Of a DNA stretch of 64,000 bases, positions 44,963 through 59,900 are shown in pieces. Source of the DNA: Carcinoscorpius rotundicauda (taxonomy: Eukaryota; Arthropoda; Merostomata; Xiphosura; Limulidae). Location: assembly GCA_011833715.1 (NCBI GenBank), contig CM022391.1, forward strand, positions 12,291,375 through 12,355,374, read 5' to 3'. How positions within the stretch are numbered: position 1 is the first letter of the stretch; each line of letters starts with the position of its first letter. Below the pieces are notes generated by a model. That model made no database searches. It worked only from the letters and a program-made list of their open reading frames with translations, and was not told the DNA's origin. The translations under genes were made by a program, and so were the position numbers.

Positions 44963-47900
44963 CTGAAGAAAAGAACAAGTACAAAATGCCAGGTTAAATA
45001 TTAAGGTTTATTTTATAAACAAGCTATACCATCATGTCAAGAAAATATTTATGAAACTAATTTTGCATTTTTGAAATTAAAATAAAATACTGAAAGCCCT
45101 TTCTTGTTGAGTTTCAACTTAGTCTACCAACAAAATATGCAATTCATAATTTCTGAGTGTCCTCTATGTATTGAAAAGCATACAGCTCTAGCCTATAATT
45201 CTCCACTCTCTCATATCTCACATATATTTTTCTTTCAAGCTATAACTTAGTTTCTATCAAAATTTGCAGTTGTTAAAAACATTTGGTTGCAGACAGATGG
45301 GATGGAATAATATTTCAAAGGAAGGTATCTATCTGAAATTTATTTGAATTCTAAAAACGTAAAATTCAATTTAGATACACTTACAAGCCAGAATGGAAAT
45401 GAACACCAATGAACATGAAAGTAAACAGAAAACTCCACAAGTACAAGCAACAGGGAAGTAAGATAGTAATACAGTCTTCAGGAAATATGCAGCTAAACAG
45501 TCTGAGTAGAATCTAGAACTAAAAAATAATTCATGGGAAGATGGCATCATTTCCAAAGTAGTACATTTACACCCATAACTTCACTTAATTCAGTCAAAGG
45601 GTTAAGTTCTGACAGCAGTAATGATGTATTAAAACCTTAGATCTAACAAGAAGACACAAATGGTAGCAAAAACAGGTAATAGGAATACTACAAACTGCAT
45701 TTGCAGAGAAACTCAAGAGGTAGTCCAAATATGTATTATGCTAGGACATATTTCAGAGACAATAGCCCTTCATCCATAATTAAAATAGCCACTGAGTCAC
45801 ATAACTGACTACATCAGTGGACATGCAAGGAGAACCAAAGAAAGGTCTAATCATTCCAAAAGAATGGGTTAAAATATTAGGACAGTGCTAAGGGAACATC
45901 AGAATATAAAGAAAAGAATAGAATATAGGTGATGCACATCATTTCATGACAATGGTAATCCCATTTTCAATGCATCCAACATTATACAAAGATATACAAA
46001 CAAGGTACAGCATCATAAGTCACCAGATAGTGTTCTAATGTAGAGGAAGAATTTTGTTCTAGGACAAAAATCAGGTACATGTAACATGCTGTGAATTCAT
46101 GTATATGGATCCTTACATTGAATCACTAAACTTTATACATACATAAAATAATGTACCAGTCTCAGGTTCCCACAGAACTGTTAAGAGAGTTTTGAGACAA
46201 ACACAGAAGTTAAAGTAATCAATGTGCAAATCAATATATATACAAATTCTACACATATAAGAAGAGAAACCATTTAATAATTTTATCTTTACAGTTTTAT
46301 GTATTTTTCATTTTGAAGTCAAAATTATTTAGACATCCTGGAAAAGGTGAGCAATAGGTTTAGGGAAGAACATTTAAACAGTCACATACATGGACTCCAT
46401 TGAGCCTGGATAATAAGAATAACCACAGGCAGGAATGGAGTTTGTTTATTTGTTATTGTAAGCACAAAGCCCTACAATAGGCTATTTGTGTTGTGCCTTT
46501 TATGGGTATCAAAACATTATGTTTTAGTGTTATACGTCTTTGCACTTACTTTTGTGACATGGGAGGGGAAAAGGGGGATGAATTCTGAAACTGGAAAACA
46601 GTATGATAAAGATAAAATAGTGACAAAAAGTATTCAGATTTGTCTCAATCTCCATTAAAATGTCCAGAGAGCAGAAGATCAAAGACAGCCAAATAGTTGA
46701 TGCGATGTAAAGTAACCTGAAGTTAACTAATAAGCTAATTGGGAATATAATGATAAAAAAAGACAAACAAGCCAGTTAATTAACATCCATGGAGTGAGAA
46801 ATATCATGAGATAGAAATAATCAATGTGATTTCTTCAAAAAGATTCCTTTCTGGCAAAAACCAAACAGCCTAAAAATGTAATGCCAATATAGCCATGTTA
46901 CTTCTAGGACAAAAATGTAACAACAGTCAAGTGACATCTACAAAAGACTGCATAAGAACCAGCCAATGATGAAGCTGCAAATTAAAAGTGTCACTTTGGA
47001 AGCTAGATTAAAAATAATGGAATAGGATCCTGTGAGATAAATAAACAAATTAAACACCATAATGTGGCAAGCCAGCACATGGCGATAAAGACATACTGGA
47101 AAAAGCAACCAGTTAATCTTGGCTAATACCCCAAAAACAGAATGAAGAAGAAATAAGATTTCCCCAAAAAAGCTCAAAGTACCCATTGCTAGAAAAGATG
47201 GACCTGAAACTAGAAATTAACAAAGCACCAGAGATGATGCCCTGCCATCAGGAATCAGTATGCATAGAATGGCTAAACTACTGAAACAAGCAATGTAACA
47301 TCAGAGAAAGATTTGAAATGAACAGGTAAATGAAGCCAAAAAGGTAGAGATTACAGTAAATTAGGGCTGTGAATTTGACTCCTATCTTTTTTTGTTGATT
47401 TAGTACATGAATTAAAAATCAATGGTTGTAAATGTTGGGTAATATTTTCTCTTATACATACTAGCCTTTAATTTCACTTTGCTAAAAGAGACTCTTTCAA
47501 TATACCAGTTTAGAAGGATCAACTTCAGGTAGCTGAGCTTGCCTGACTTATATTTGAATACGGTTGTCAAGGGAGAAAGATGGGTGTTTAATTAGTACTG
47601 AACTATTTACACTTAGATAAGGGTTTATAGATACTATTATTTGATATTAACTGTTCAATGTGTAAAAGTTACGTCTCTAACAAGAGTAGAAATTAATGAT
47701 GGTTTTTAACAACAAATTAATTTCTACTGTGATGCTACTTTTAAAACGTTCAACATTTTATTCAGAGGTTACTACCATAAATGGTGGAGGTTTAGTATTT
47801 AACAAAGATAAAAATAAAGGGTGGTTCTTGACAACAAATTAATTTCTATTATGATTTTTTAATTGATTTTCATAATAGTTATCTTATTAAATTATGTATT

Positions 47901-50900
47901 TTTATTAAGTATGGACAAATAACGTAGTGTGACTTATCACAATTGAGGTTAAATGTGAAAATATATTTCAGAATAAAAGAATTAAGACTATCAGAAGAGC
48001 CATCAGGGATACCACTAGCACAATAGCATACAAATTTAGCTCTGTAGACACCAAGAGGAAGAGATTAACCATCCTACAAAAACATAAATTTATTGTTAAG
48101 CAACTCAAGTTTCCACATTAATTTGATATCTGCCAAGAATACCTAAATATAATAGCACAAATATGTTGATCAATCATGTTTCACAAGGCACCATGCAAGT
48201 TTAGAAATTCTGATAGCAATGGAAATAGTTGCTTCAGAAATAAAGTAACAGAAGAATTAACAGCATACCTATCAACAACTAAACCTATATTATGGCAGGA
48301 AACTAGAGCTTGTGAAGTAAGTCATATATGAAGTGGCACAGTGAAGAATTATGAATAAGTGATGTAGGATCCTGAAATTATTAGAAAATTCTGAGCTGTG
48401 TTTTAATTGTCGTCAAACTCAAAATGCAAGGCTACCTGTATTTCACAAATATCGAATTTCAAATCACAGTAATTATATTTTTAATCCAAACAAATAATGC
48501 CATTTAAACTGTTCTTGAAACTTGAATGTAAACAATGTTTGTATTTCATAACATAACCACCACATCAATTACAAACTTTAAGTCTAATAATCTATTGACC
48601 CTTTATTTCTTTCAAGCCAGATATCCTTTACCAGACAAGTGAAGGTTTGTCATCTGTGAAATGATGTATTGCATAATGCTATGTTCTGAATAAATAACAG
48701 TCAACATTACAGTGAAAAATTTAATGACCAGCTTGGATTAATTTCTAATGGCTCTTGTCACATAGTTATAAAGACAGAGAAATTGTGGGAGGTAGGGGAA
48801 ATGGTTTATTTTTGGCATGTTATTAATTTATGTCCTTTGGTGCATTATTTAATTACATAAAAATTATTCAGTGCATTATTACCATTAGTTTAAAAAAGTA
48901 GGCTTAAATGTCTTCAGCAATCAACAACAAGAAAAAGGAGATTAGGTAGGTACTACATTCCATGTTTATTCTTTATTTATATTATGAAAAAAGTAACTAA
49001 AATGCAAAAATATACATCTTTTAGGCTAGTTAAGATTAAATTAGGTAAAATAGATAACAATAATGAAATAAAAATGTTTCATGAGACAAGCAAATGAGTA
49101 GCATGTGAGTAATATAATTTGTTGGCATGAGTTGCAAGTGTCCCGAGTGATTTACAACTTGTAATGGTGCAGACTGTAGTTAGACACAGCTCAGAAGGCA
49201 ATCAAAAGGGCAATTAAACAATGAAATTTAATTATCAATAGATGAACAGTGTTATGAGCTTAAAGCTACTTAGGATAAACAAATGTGGTTTTATGTTACA
49301 ATTTGATCACTGGAACTTTTCATTAGATGTCCAAATTATCTCACCTGTTGTGTGTTATGGGTTTGTTTGCTTTTTGAATTTTGTCCAAAGCTACACAAAG
49401 GCTACCTGTGCTCTCCATCCTTAATTTAGCAATGAAAGACTAGAGGAAAGGTAGATAATCATCACTGCCTACTGCAAACTTTTAGGCTACTCTTTTACCA
49501 GTGAATAGTTGGATTGACCACAACTTTATAATACCCTCACAAGCTGAGCTTCCTAACCACCTGGTCATGCCAAGTCATTACATAGTGAGAATTGAGATCA
49601 CACCCAGTTGTTGTCTGATAGCTCTATTTCTTATCTTTCTTTTGGTTATTCATTTCTGTTGTTACAATTTTTTGTTTCAGTCTCTTTGTAAAAGTCCAAG
49701 ATTGCAAAGAAAAGTAGTGTGTTGGAAAAAGGATAATTTATGTCAAGTTCAGTTTTCACTTTTATAATATACGATTTACTGTATCTGTTGATTCACAATA
49801 TAAACAACTTTTATAAAACAGTATATGATGGTTTTGATACTCTACCTGTTGAATGACTGATTAAATAAAGTTTCTTTTGAACACTTTTCTGGCACACTGA
49901 ACAAAATCACTGAAATATCCCCTAAGAAAACTTACCTACAGAGATGATCTACAACTGTTAAAGAGCAGGTTAAAGACATTTAATTTTTTTACAACACATT
50001 ATTATTATATATGATGGATATCTCTGTGAAAACTTGCCTGATGATTCAAGTTACTGTATTTCTCCAATAACCGTTTTGGACCTTTTGGAGTATCACTGAC
50101 AGAGGATGTGGAGGAAAACCCAATTCTATCCTGATAATCGGCAAAATCATTAAATGCAAAAATGTTTTCTGAACTGGTAGTACTGGGCCTTATTATATCA
50201 ACAAAAGTATCTTTGTTCTCACAAGAAGTGTGAAAGGTATGTCTTCTTTCAGCTAAGAATGGGATGAAAAAAACATTTTAATCGAGAAAAATTATCTGAA
50301 TCAAGCAGACTATAACTTGCATAGTTTAAGAAAAAACGTAGATCTGCAAAGAAAGATTGAAATAAAACCAAAAGTTCTATTCTAGAGAAACTCCAATAAT
50401 ACAAATAACAATATAATTTAGGCACAGAAGAAAAATTACTTTTTAAAGTATCAACTTTCACGAAATTTTTTCATTATAAATAGTTCTAAAAATAAATTAG
50501 TGATATATACAAATTGTAAATAGTAATTTGCAGTTCTAAATAGCAATTTTCCTCAGTGGAAAATCTGTAACCTGTGATAAAATAATTACTCAATATTGTG
50601 CACCAGTACAATCAAAATATAAAAAAACAAACAAAACTTTATTAAAAAGGTACAAACTAGTGTAAACAGAAACTTGACAATACATTTCTACAACTACCTC
50701 ACAGTACTTACATGTCTTATCGTTATACTAGTAAGCATACCAAAGTTTGATATATCATGATCAAACCTTTCAGTTTTTAGTTACATTTAACACTTTAGTG
50801 CAAAAAGTTAATACTCTAGTGAACTATAAAACGTTTAAAAAACAGAGAATCAAAAATGATATCAATGTGTTAACACCTATTACACTCTTTTTTGAAATGC

Positions 50901-53900
50901 AAGCATTTCAGAGTTTTTCTAACTAAGTATACAAAGTCCTTACTGTTTCTTATGATCCTTAGTTTTTGCCTCTTTTCTCTTAATGGAAGTTTCTGACCTT
51001 CTCTATGACTTATATGCTGTTCTTCATTATCACCAATAGAGATCACTAGAATAAATGAAAAGTGGAAAATATATGCCACTAATAAATTATATTGTAAATC
51101 GAGTACAGTGTAGCAATCCCATGGAGTAAGAAATTTTGTAGAATATCAAAATGTGTTCAAGATATTCCACACATCATTTTCTTCAAACAGGTTTATGTTT
51201 TTTATCAAAACTGTTCTTCATCAGAAATCTTTATTCACGTCATGTTAAAAAGATAAATTACTTACAGTATGAATAACAAGAATTATTATCATAACTTCTG
51301 TACATGTAAAAACCAAGTGAGAATTATTGTCCTCATAACTCTTGTACACATGAACACCAAGTGAGAATTATTGTCCTCATAACTCTTGTACACATGAACA
51401 CCAAGTGAGAATTATTGTCCTCATAACTCTTGTACACATGAACACCAAGTGAGAATTATTGTCCTCATAACTCTTGTACACATGAACACCAAGTGAGAAT
51501 TATTGTCCTCATAACTCTTGTACACATGAACACCAAGTGAGAATTATTGTCCTCATAACTCTTGTACACTTGAACACCAAGTGAGAATTATTGTCCTCAT
51601 AACTCTTGTACACATGAACACCAAGTGAGAATTATTGTCCTCATAACTCTTGTACACATGAACACCAAGTGAGAATTATTGTCCTCATAACTCTTGTACA
51701 CATGAGCACCAAGTGAGAATTATTGTCCTCATAACTCTTGTACACATGAGCACCAAGTGAGAATTATTGTCCTCATAACTCTTGTACACATGAACACCAA
51801 GTGAGAATTATTGTCCTCATCACTTTTTGTACACATGAACACCAAGTGAGAATTATTGTCCTCATAACTTTTTGTACACATGAACACCAAGTGAGACATT
51901 TTCTTCTTGTTATTAAGCTTATATTGAACTAAAGAAAATGCCACAATAACCAGGGTAAAACAAAAACAATTTGCTAAATAAAACAACTTAAAAAAACTAT
52001 AATACAATTTTTTTTAGTTACAATAACTACACTAGCCTTGTGCCTGACCAGGTCTAGGTATACAAACAATAAAGGACAATACAATATATATTTCACTGAT
52101 CAATTCCAATAAAAAAATTAACAAAATTAAGAAACAAAGAGAAAAGAATTTTAAAACTAATTCACCAAAAAAAATGGTTTAAAATTAAACAACTTCTCAA
52201 TATGAAGAACAATATCCATCAATAATTCTTTTTAAATATATCTTCTGAATTTTCCTCGGAGAAACTGGGAGAATGAAATATCAAAAGTTTGAGATGGAGG
52301 GAATGAAACTTGGATTTTCTTGCTGGTAGATCTGTTATCATGTATGTTAGTGTTAGTACGTATTCCATCAATACAGTCAGAGACGGATTTAAACTTGTAC
52401 AACTAACTTCGTTAACTTCCACAGTAACATCTTTGTATTAGAAATTAGCATGTATTAACTGAATTTAAATTATTACTTAATTAATCACTTGACACTGATA
52501 TGAAAAGCAATCGATTCAGTTGTGGGAAAATTTTTAGAAAGTCTGTTAAAAGATGCTTTCCAAAGTCATTTAATAAAGTTAAAAAATTTTTTGATAGTGA
52601 ACATGAGTTCATTATAACAGAGTAGGCTTGGTGTATTTGGACTTTCATAAAATACCTGACAAGGTATCACATAAAAGTGTGATAGAAAAAATTCTCTATA
52701 GGTGTGAGGGATAAGTTAGCAAACTGGATAGGTTGGTTGGTTTGGTGTTTTATAAACACAAAGCAGCCAGGATATCAGTGCTAAACATTTGGTAAAAAGT
52801 TAAAGTAAATTTAGTAAAATTCATAAAAGGAAATTATGGTAAAACAAAACAAGTTTAAAAAAAGAAAAAAGCATGAAACCAATGTTTACATTTAGTCTAA
52901 AGTGTTAAGAGAAAAACTACAGTTATACAAGTTGTAAAGGACTTTCTGCACCATAAATGTAATTATCGTAATTTGCCAGGAAGAACAACAGGTAAATTCA
53001 AAAACCACTATCAATCACCTGAAGTTGGCCTTTCTAGTCCTGGTTCCAAGTTATTTGATGCTATGACCATTTTCTAAAAGTAAAGTAATAAAAGTTTTAA
53101 AAGACTTGCAACAAAACTTTAATAATAACTCACCAGGATGACTATCAGTGCTGCTCAGAATTTTCAGGACATGCTCGTTTATTTGTGGACTGTTTTTTCA
53201 TTATTTTATTTTAGTTTTTATTTGGAGGATCCATGATAAAAAAAAGGGAATATTTTGGTGCTCACTGACCCTACCCACCATGGAACCCTATGAAGGAATG
53301 CACTACAATGTCAAACAAAGACACTGCAGCAATGCCAGGGTTTCATGAGCACCATACCAAAACACCAGCAACAGATACAATGTTCACAACACCTATTGAG
53401 AACATTCAACATTGGTACTTGGTTGACTCTAGCCCATATGGACCAGCTGACTGACCCAAGGATGGCCACCCCAAAATTACCTGTCTATAGGAATTCAAGG
53501 CCAAAGTGGTGTGTTAGGGTTGGGCCCCTCAACCACCAGGATCCTCTCCTCACCTTCATGGGTCCCCACACATGGCAAACACTTAGGTAGATATTTAGAT
53601 CCCAGGGGAGGTAAATTAAAAGAATAGAACCTACACTGAGAGGGCCCCTCACTACATACAGGAATCCACACTGAGGGGAAACTGGATAGAACACTGGCTT
53701 GATGGAAGAAAAAAAGGGGTTGTTACAAATTCAGTCAAACTGGATTAATGTTACAAGTTGGGTACCTCAGGACTTAGTGTTAGAACCTTTGCACTTTGTG
53801 ATTTACATCAGTAAAATAGATGAAGGAATGGTCAATAATTATTTAAATTTACAGATCATATTAAGATCTTGAGTGTTGCTTATTTACAAAAAGATTCAGA

Positions 53901-56900
53901 TCATTTAGTGAGTTGAGCAAGTAAATGGCAGATGGGTTTTAATTGTAATAAATTACAGATAATTCAAGCAAATTATAATAATATGATTTACAAATATAAT
54001 TTGCATAGGAATAAACTTAACAGTGTATGGAGAAAAAGGATCTTGGTGTAATAATTGATCAATCTCTTGAGCCATCCAAGTAGAGTTATTGTTAGTGGTA
54101 ACCTGTCTCTTTAGTCATCCAACTCAACATTTTTCGTGTATTTATACGATATTAATAATCCATTTTTTCTTCTCTCTCTGTGCATCAAGGTCATGAACAT
54201 CTTAAACAAAAATATCCAAACAATCTCTAATATCTTTTGGGTTTGTGTATTCTTATATGATAAGGCCTCATATTCCATAAGTTGCTAAAAAAATTGTTGT
54301 TTTTAAATAACCTTAGACTGTAAAAATATTTTTTAAATAAAAGATAGAGTACTATTTTTGTAATCATTTTCTTATTCTTATAAAGTCACGAAAATTGATT
54401 TCTGAAGATGGTAGTGTACAATCTATGAAATGATTATCAGCATCGAGACTAAACAGAACAGCACAAAAACTCACAACAAACGTAATGTTAGCAGGATTCA
54501 TACATCACATATTGCTTTATAAATTACAAAAATTAATTTGGGTCAAAAATAATCAGTAAACACTTTTTATAGGTGTACTGTACTTCAAAACTAATCTGTA
54601 ATTTTTCAAATTAATACATATTTAAAACCTTTATAACATTTACAAATATACTGTAAAAAAACTTAGTTTCATTTCACAAGATTCTTAGTTATTAAAAAAA
54701 TGAGGCAGTTGTTTAATTAGAAGAAAAAACACAACAAAAATAATTTCCATCCCTTTCAGTGTAGCTTATCTACATGTGCATTATGGGATCTGTAACCACA
54801 TTCATCCTTATAGGACTATTCTACAGCAAACTGCCCATTATATTTTTTCTTTAATATATTTAGCTTTCTGTCAATTATTTCTATTATGTAGTCATGAGTT
54901 TTTCTTGTACTTCTCATTTTACCAATACATCCTCAAATTCATCATTATACTGGATTAAAGAAAGTGTTTCAGTGAATGTCCAATTGTGCTTTTGTATTAT
55001 ACAGTGCAATATTTTGAGTGTGCTATGTGCAAATCTTGTTTAATCAATGCTCCATCACACTGTAAATGTGCTAATAGTTTTCAATTCTAGAATGTTGGTT
55101 TTAATTTAACACATAGCAGTTTCATACCACAGATAAATAGTAACATTTGTTTGTAAGTCTGGATTTACTACAAGAAAACAAGAGTTATTAGTTTCAACAC
55201 AACTGACTTTCAATATCATTATACCTGTGAAATTCTTTGCAAAATTGGAGATGTAAGTTCATATCCCCATAATATTGGTATGAATATTACCAACCCATTA
55301 AAAGCAAATAAACCATATGACTTTAATTAAAGAAACTCTTAAAAACTTCTATGAATTTAGTGTGATCACATTAATTACCCACAGAATGAAACTGCATTGC
55401 ATGTATAATGATATATGTTGGAACAAAATTACAGAGTTCATATTTGATGCTACTTACTACATCACACTAGAATGAAACTACTTTACACATGTAATAATGA
55501 ATGGTAGACCAAAGTAACACAAAGAATGATTTTTAAAACTAATCAGTAACTCACACTAAATGGTTATTTGTTTGTCAAATCCTGTCATAATGATATTTAA
55601 GATAAGTTACCAGTAGCTGACACAGAAGTTTTAATGTAGTTGCATGGTATGAAACAAAGATCTTCCATTCATTAATTTTTTTGACAACATACTTTTAGGT
55701 TGACATAATCTTATCCAATCATGAGAAGGAAGAGAAAGCTGTCTTTGAGGATGGATATGTTTCTCCAGGCCTCCCAAGTGCATTATGTCAGTGGCATTGG
55801 GTATGCTGTTTGTTCGTTTAATAGGCAAAATATCCTAGAATGACATTAAAAAAAATTACTTTATTTATATCTTCGCTAGTAAGGCATTTGTAAATTTTAA
55901 TTGTCTAACAGTTTTCCTCATTGAAGCAAGTGTAAAAAGGAAAATTTCAGCATAATATCAATACTAATATTTCTAGATTAATTTATTATTATAAATACAC
56001 ATGTAAGCTCAGTGATATCAGTTTAAAACACTAAAATATACTAATTAATCAAAGCAACAGTTACTTCTGAGAAACACACTAAAGTGAAAGTTTCACTACA
56101 TTAACACACTATACACCTATAAGGTATGATATTGTCCTAAAAACTATACCTATTTTGTTTTATTCATTTAATGTATAATCTATGAGAAGTCTTACTTAAT
56201 GACACTACTTTGTATGAGGCTGCTTTACATACAAAAATACGACGATCAATGTATAATTACACTATTAGATAATTAATACTGTCATTAGCAGGTTGCTAGG
56301 GGCTGAGCCATGTTATTGTAGTTACTTCTATTCAGAGTTTGGATGTGAGACAAAATTCTTGTTTTTTTCTCTTCCTTTTTATCAGTTGAAACTAACACAT
56401 CTCAAAAGGTAATATATCAATACAATGAATTATATAATGAAGCCTGATACAAGGGTGTAGTTAAAATATATACTTACTAGATGTAATTCTACAGGGTCCT
56501 CAAAAATATCCAATTTCAAGAGTAAATAAAACCAAAACAAATGGTAAGAAATATTTCTATTTAATGCTTTTGAATATCATATGTCATGCTCTGTTGTAGC
56601 TTACATTGTGCATAACTATTCTGGTGTTTCATGGCATGCACATGTTTATGGACATCACAATAGTACAAATTGTAATATTAAATGATGCCATTTTAATGTC
56701 TACTGATTGACTGACAAACAATATATTACTGTACAAAGAAGCAAGTGGTTGAAATAGGTTACCCTCCAAGCAACCTTGAGTCTCCCCTTTTCGGAAATAA
56801 GCATAACAGACAAAAACTTTCTCACACAAAATAAATCTTATTTTTTGTTGTTACAAGTAAAATTAGACATCTGTACATATTGCCACTAAGTTAAAGATAC

Positions 56901-59900
56901 ATAAAGAGAAAGAAAAACAATGCACGAAACAAAAATCAAGATATAATTGAGATATCCAGATGTTCCAGATAATTTTTGCCAGGATCAGTACAGTACTTAC
57001 TCAATTTTATCTCTATCTGTGTTTGACATAGGTGGTTAATATTCTATTTATGTTTCCATGTATATAAAAAAGGCTAATGTCCACCTGTCCTCAAAACTCC
57101 TGCTACAGTTTAAGTTCAAGTTGGAAAAAAACTTGCATGATATTCAAAGCAACACCATGCTGTCTGTTGAGTCCACCAAGGGGAATTGAATACCTGACTT
57201 TAGCTTTAGTCCATATACTTACTGCTGTACCAGTGGGGGACTTTTCAAAAGTGAATTTCCTAACAAAGTTTCATTACACTTGGGTCTCTTATAAAAGTTT
57301 ATTTAGTGTACATGTCCACTTTTTCTTTTTTAAAGAAATAAGTCAATAACAGCTTTATACCACATTAAAATGAAAAACAAACATTACAAAATAAATATAA
57401 TTGGACTTAATTTTATAAAATTCCTTCTGAACTGTTTCCCTACTGAAGAAATGGTACTTCTTAACATTTTAATAATGTACATTTATAACATTTATTATTA
57501 CCAACAAAATCAATTTTTAAATACAATTTCTAAAACTGTGGTAAAATGAAATTAATGCAAATTTCAAAGTAAGTCATCATACTGGAAAATCTAATATTTC
57601 AGATAAAATGTGACTTTTTTTGGTGTTTGTTGCATACAAATTTGCAAGATTATAAAGTAACTCGACCTTTGGTAAGTTACATCAGTATTTTATTGTAGCA
57701 TGAACAGAAAATTATCAAAGTTATACAAAAATCATGATGCCTAATGGAAAATGACTTATGAAGAAACGAAACTTTGAGAGAGTAAATGATACACCATGAT
57801 GGAAGTTACAGAAAGAAAGAGCAAATAAGAGATAGGCTTGTTCACCAAGTTATGAGGCAAGATAGAATGGAAAGAAATCAGAAACAGACTTACTAACAGT
57901 GGAGAGATCAGTAACAGATCTAGTTGAAAGAAGTCTGAAACAAACTCTAAATAGAGAAACACGTTAAACTGCTCACCAAGATACAGTTGAAAGTCAAAAG
58001 TAATTTTGTGACAGAAAAGCACACTGGTCAGCACACTTAGATCCTGACCAAATTGCTGTCCAAAAGAGTGGCATTTCTGCTTGTTCACTATAATTGACAA
58101 GCATCTATACTGTATGGTGGTTTGTGTAGCAGCTGATTCATTTATATTATAAATGAATGTAGCAATATTACCTTATTTTAGCCTCAAGAAAGTACTATAA
58201 AAACACATACAGTCAATTTATACATTTATTTATTTCTGATTTTCTTAATCTTCTATTTTTGTGGTTGTGAAAGTCTCACCCTTCTTCTGTTCTTAGCACT
58301 GTCCCATATTTCAGTTGTTGGACTGTTATCATACGATGTAATTTTACTGGAAATGGTGAAGCCAAATGATAAGTTGTTGCTTTGAGCAAAAATGAGATTT
58401 TTAAAACTAAAATGGTTTAGTAAGAAAGCTAGATAAATTAGTGGTTTTTAAGGTATCAATATATATATATCCTTTTAGTAACCTTCTAGTTTTTTAAACA
58501 CATCTTGTAAATATACAAAAATTAATTTGTATTTCCTTTCCATTTGAGAAAATGAGGCTTAGCAAGCATGACCAATGAGTACAAATCAATTTTGCAATAC
58601 TGTAAGTACCAAAAATAATTTTTCTACATATTTTATTTATTTATTGTTCTATGTTTTAGAAGAAATAACTAAAATTAAGCATTTATGAGTAAACACTAAT
58701 AATAAACATATCTACACATTCATATGTGTCAGGATTTTATGTATATGTAAACTGAGGATTCCTTCCACAGTTGGTGTCTAATTTGTTAGTAATAAAGTTG
58801 ACAAAAACAGAAAGCACACACTCCCCTTGTTTAAAAATAATATATTCAAAGTAAGTCAAACTATGTATAATTTTTTTTACACTATGGATATCACAGTTGC
58901 ATCTACAGCTCTAAATAATTCTCTTTTCTTTCAAAATTCCATTTAGGCTGATTCAATTACTCTAGAATCAAATTGACAAGACAAAATATTTTTCTCTGCT
59001 CTTCTCACAATGGTATCAGTGAATAATACACTTACACTACCCCATGGGTAACCACAGTTGTATCCCTTACTTCAAATAACTGTCTCCTTTTTATCAAAGT
59101 CCACACAGACAGGTTCAGTTGCTTTAGAACACCTTTCATAAGACAAATTCTTCTTATCTCTATTAAACTCTGAAACTCACTACAAAATATCACCCATTAT
59201 GGTTGATATTTCAAACACCAGCTAACTTGACATTTTATTTCACTGACTAATTCTCTGACTGAACCAAACTTAGCTTGACTTAATTTTGCTTCTCTCATTC
59301 TTCTTGACCTGCACACGTGAGCTACCCATATAAATATCTTATTCACTGAGACCTCATAAAATTGTAAAGATTTGAGTTGTGACATCAACACTACTAGTAA
59401 AGCTTTAACAACAGTGTAATTGCAAAAATAACATACATCTTTTACAAAGTTATGTAACCAAACTCATTATAACTATTGCTCTAAAATAATTATTTTTAAC
59501 TATCTTGCTATGAAAAAGTAAAACAATCAGTAAATATTAACTCATAAAATAAATTAAATAACAATGCATACACTACCCAGTCTCATATATCCAACAATAA
59601 GTACCATATTTCCTAATGTCAAAGACACTATTTGTTTTTCAGAATAAGTCTAAAAAATTTACCCTGCATCATCTTCTGGGAAAAAGGTTACGTTATTCTT
59701 AAGCCTAAACCTAAGCCTAGAGGAAGTGTTTCAATACTAAACAGTTATCTAAGCCCCTCTATACAACCCAGAATGAAATGTACAAGTTATTCAGTATTAA
59801 ACAACAAATAAATAAACAAGAACAGAAGGTCACTGTACATAAAGTGGTGTAATACCAGTACTTGTTTTAACTTCTTAGGCTTAGAACAACGTTATTACTG

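Larger units (their letters stand above)
44963..50037. other. Rab11-FIP intron (GC-AG), with small repeats
   Basis: It contains a family B SINE piece (46440-46575), a short direct repeat 'acaacaaattaatttct' at about 47710 and 47832, the dispersed repeat at 48630-49310 and a SINE A copy at 49360-49572. The interval 45000-47350 is A-rich on the plus strand without recognisable content. Confidence 0.55.

Noticed and set aside
53345..53694. Overlapping 69-81 residue frames in the GC-richer stretch
   Set aside because: The stretch is the conserved 5' UTR of a non-LTR element, shared with 20540-20700.
57756..58100. 114-residue minus-strand frame in the FIP intron
   Set aside because: Low-complexity F/L/S composition; no similarity recognised; no good acceptor/donor pair in matching phase was found.
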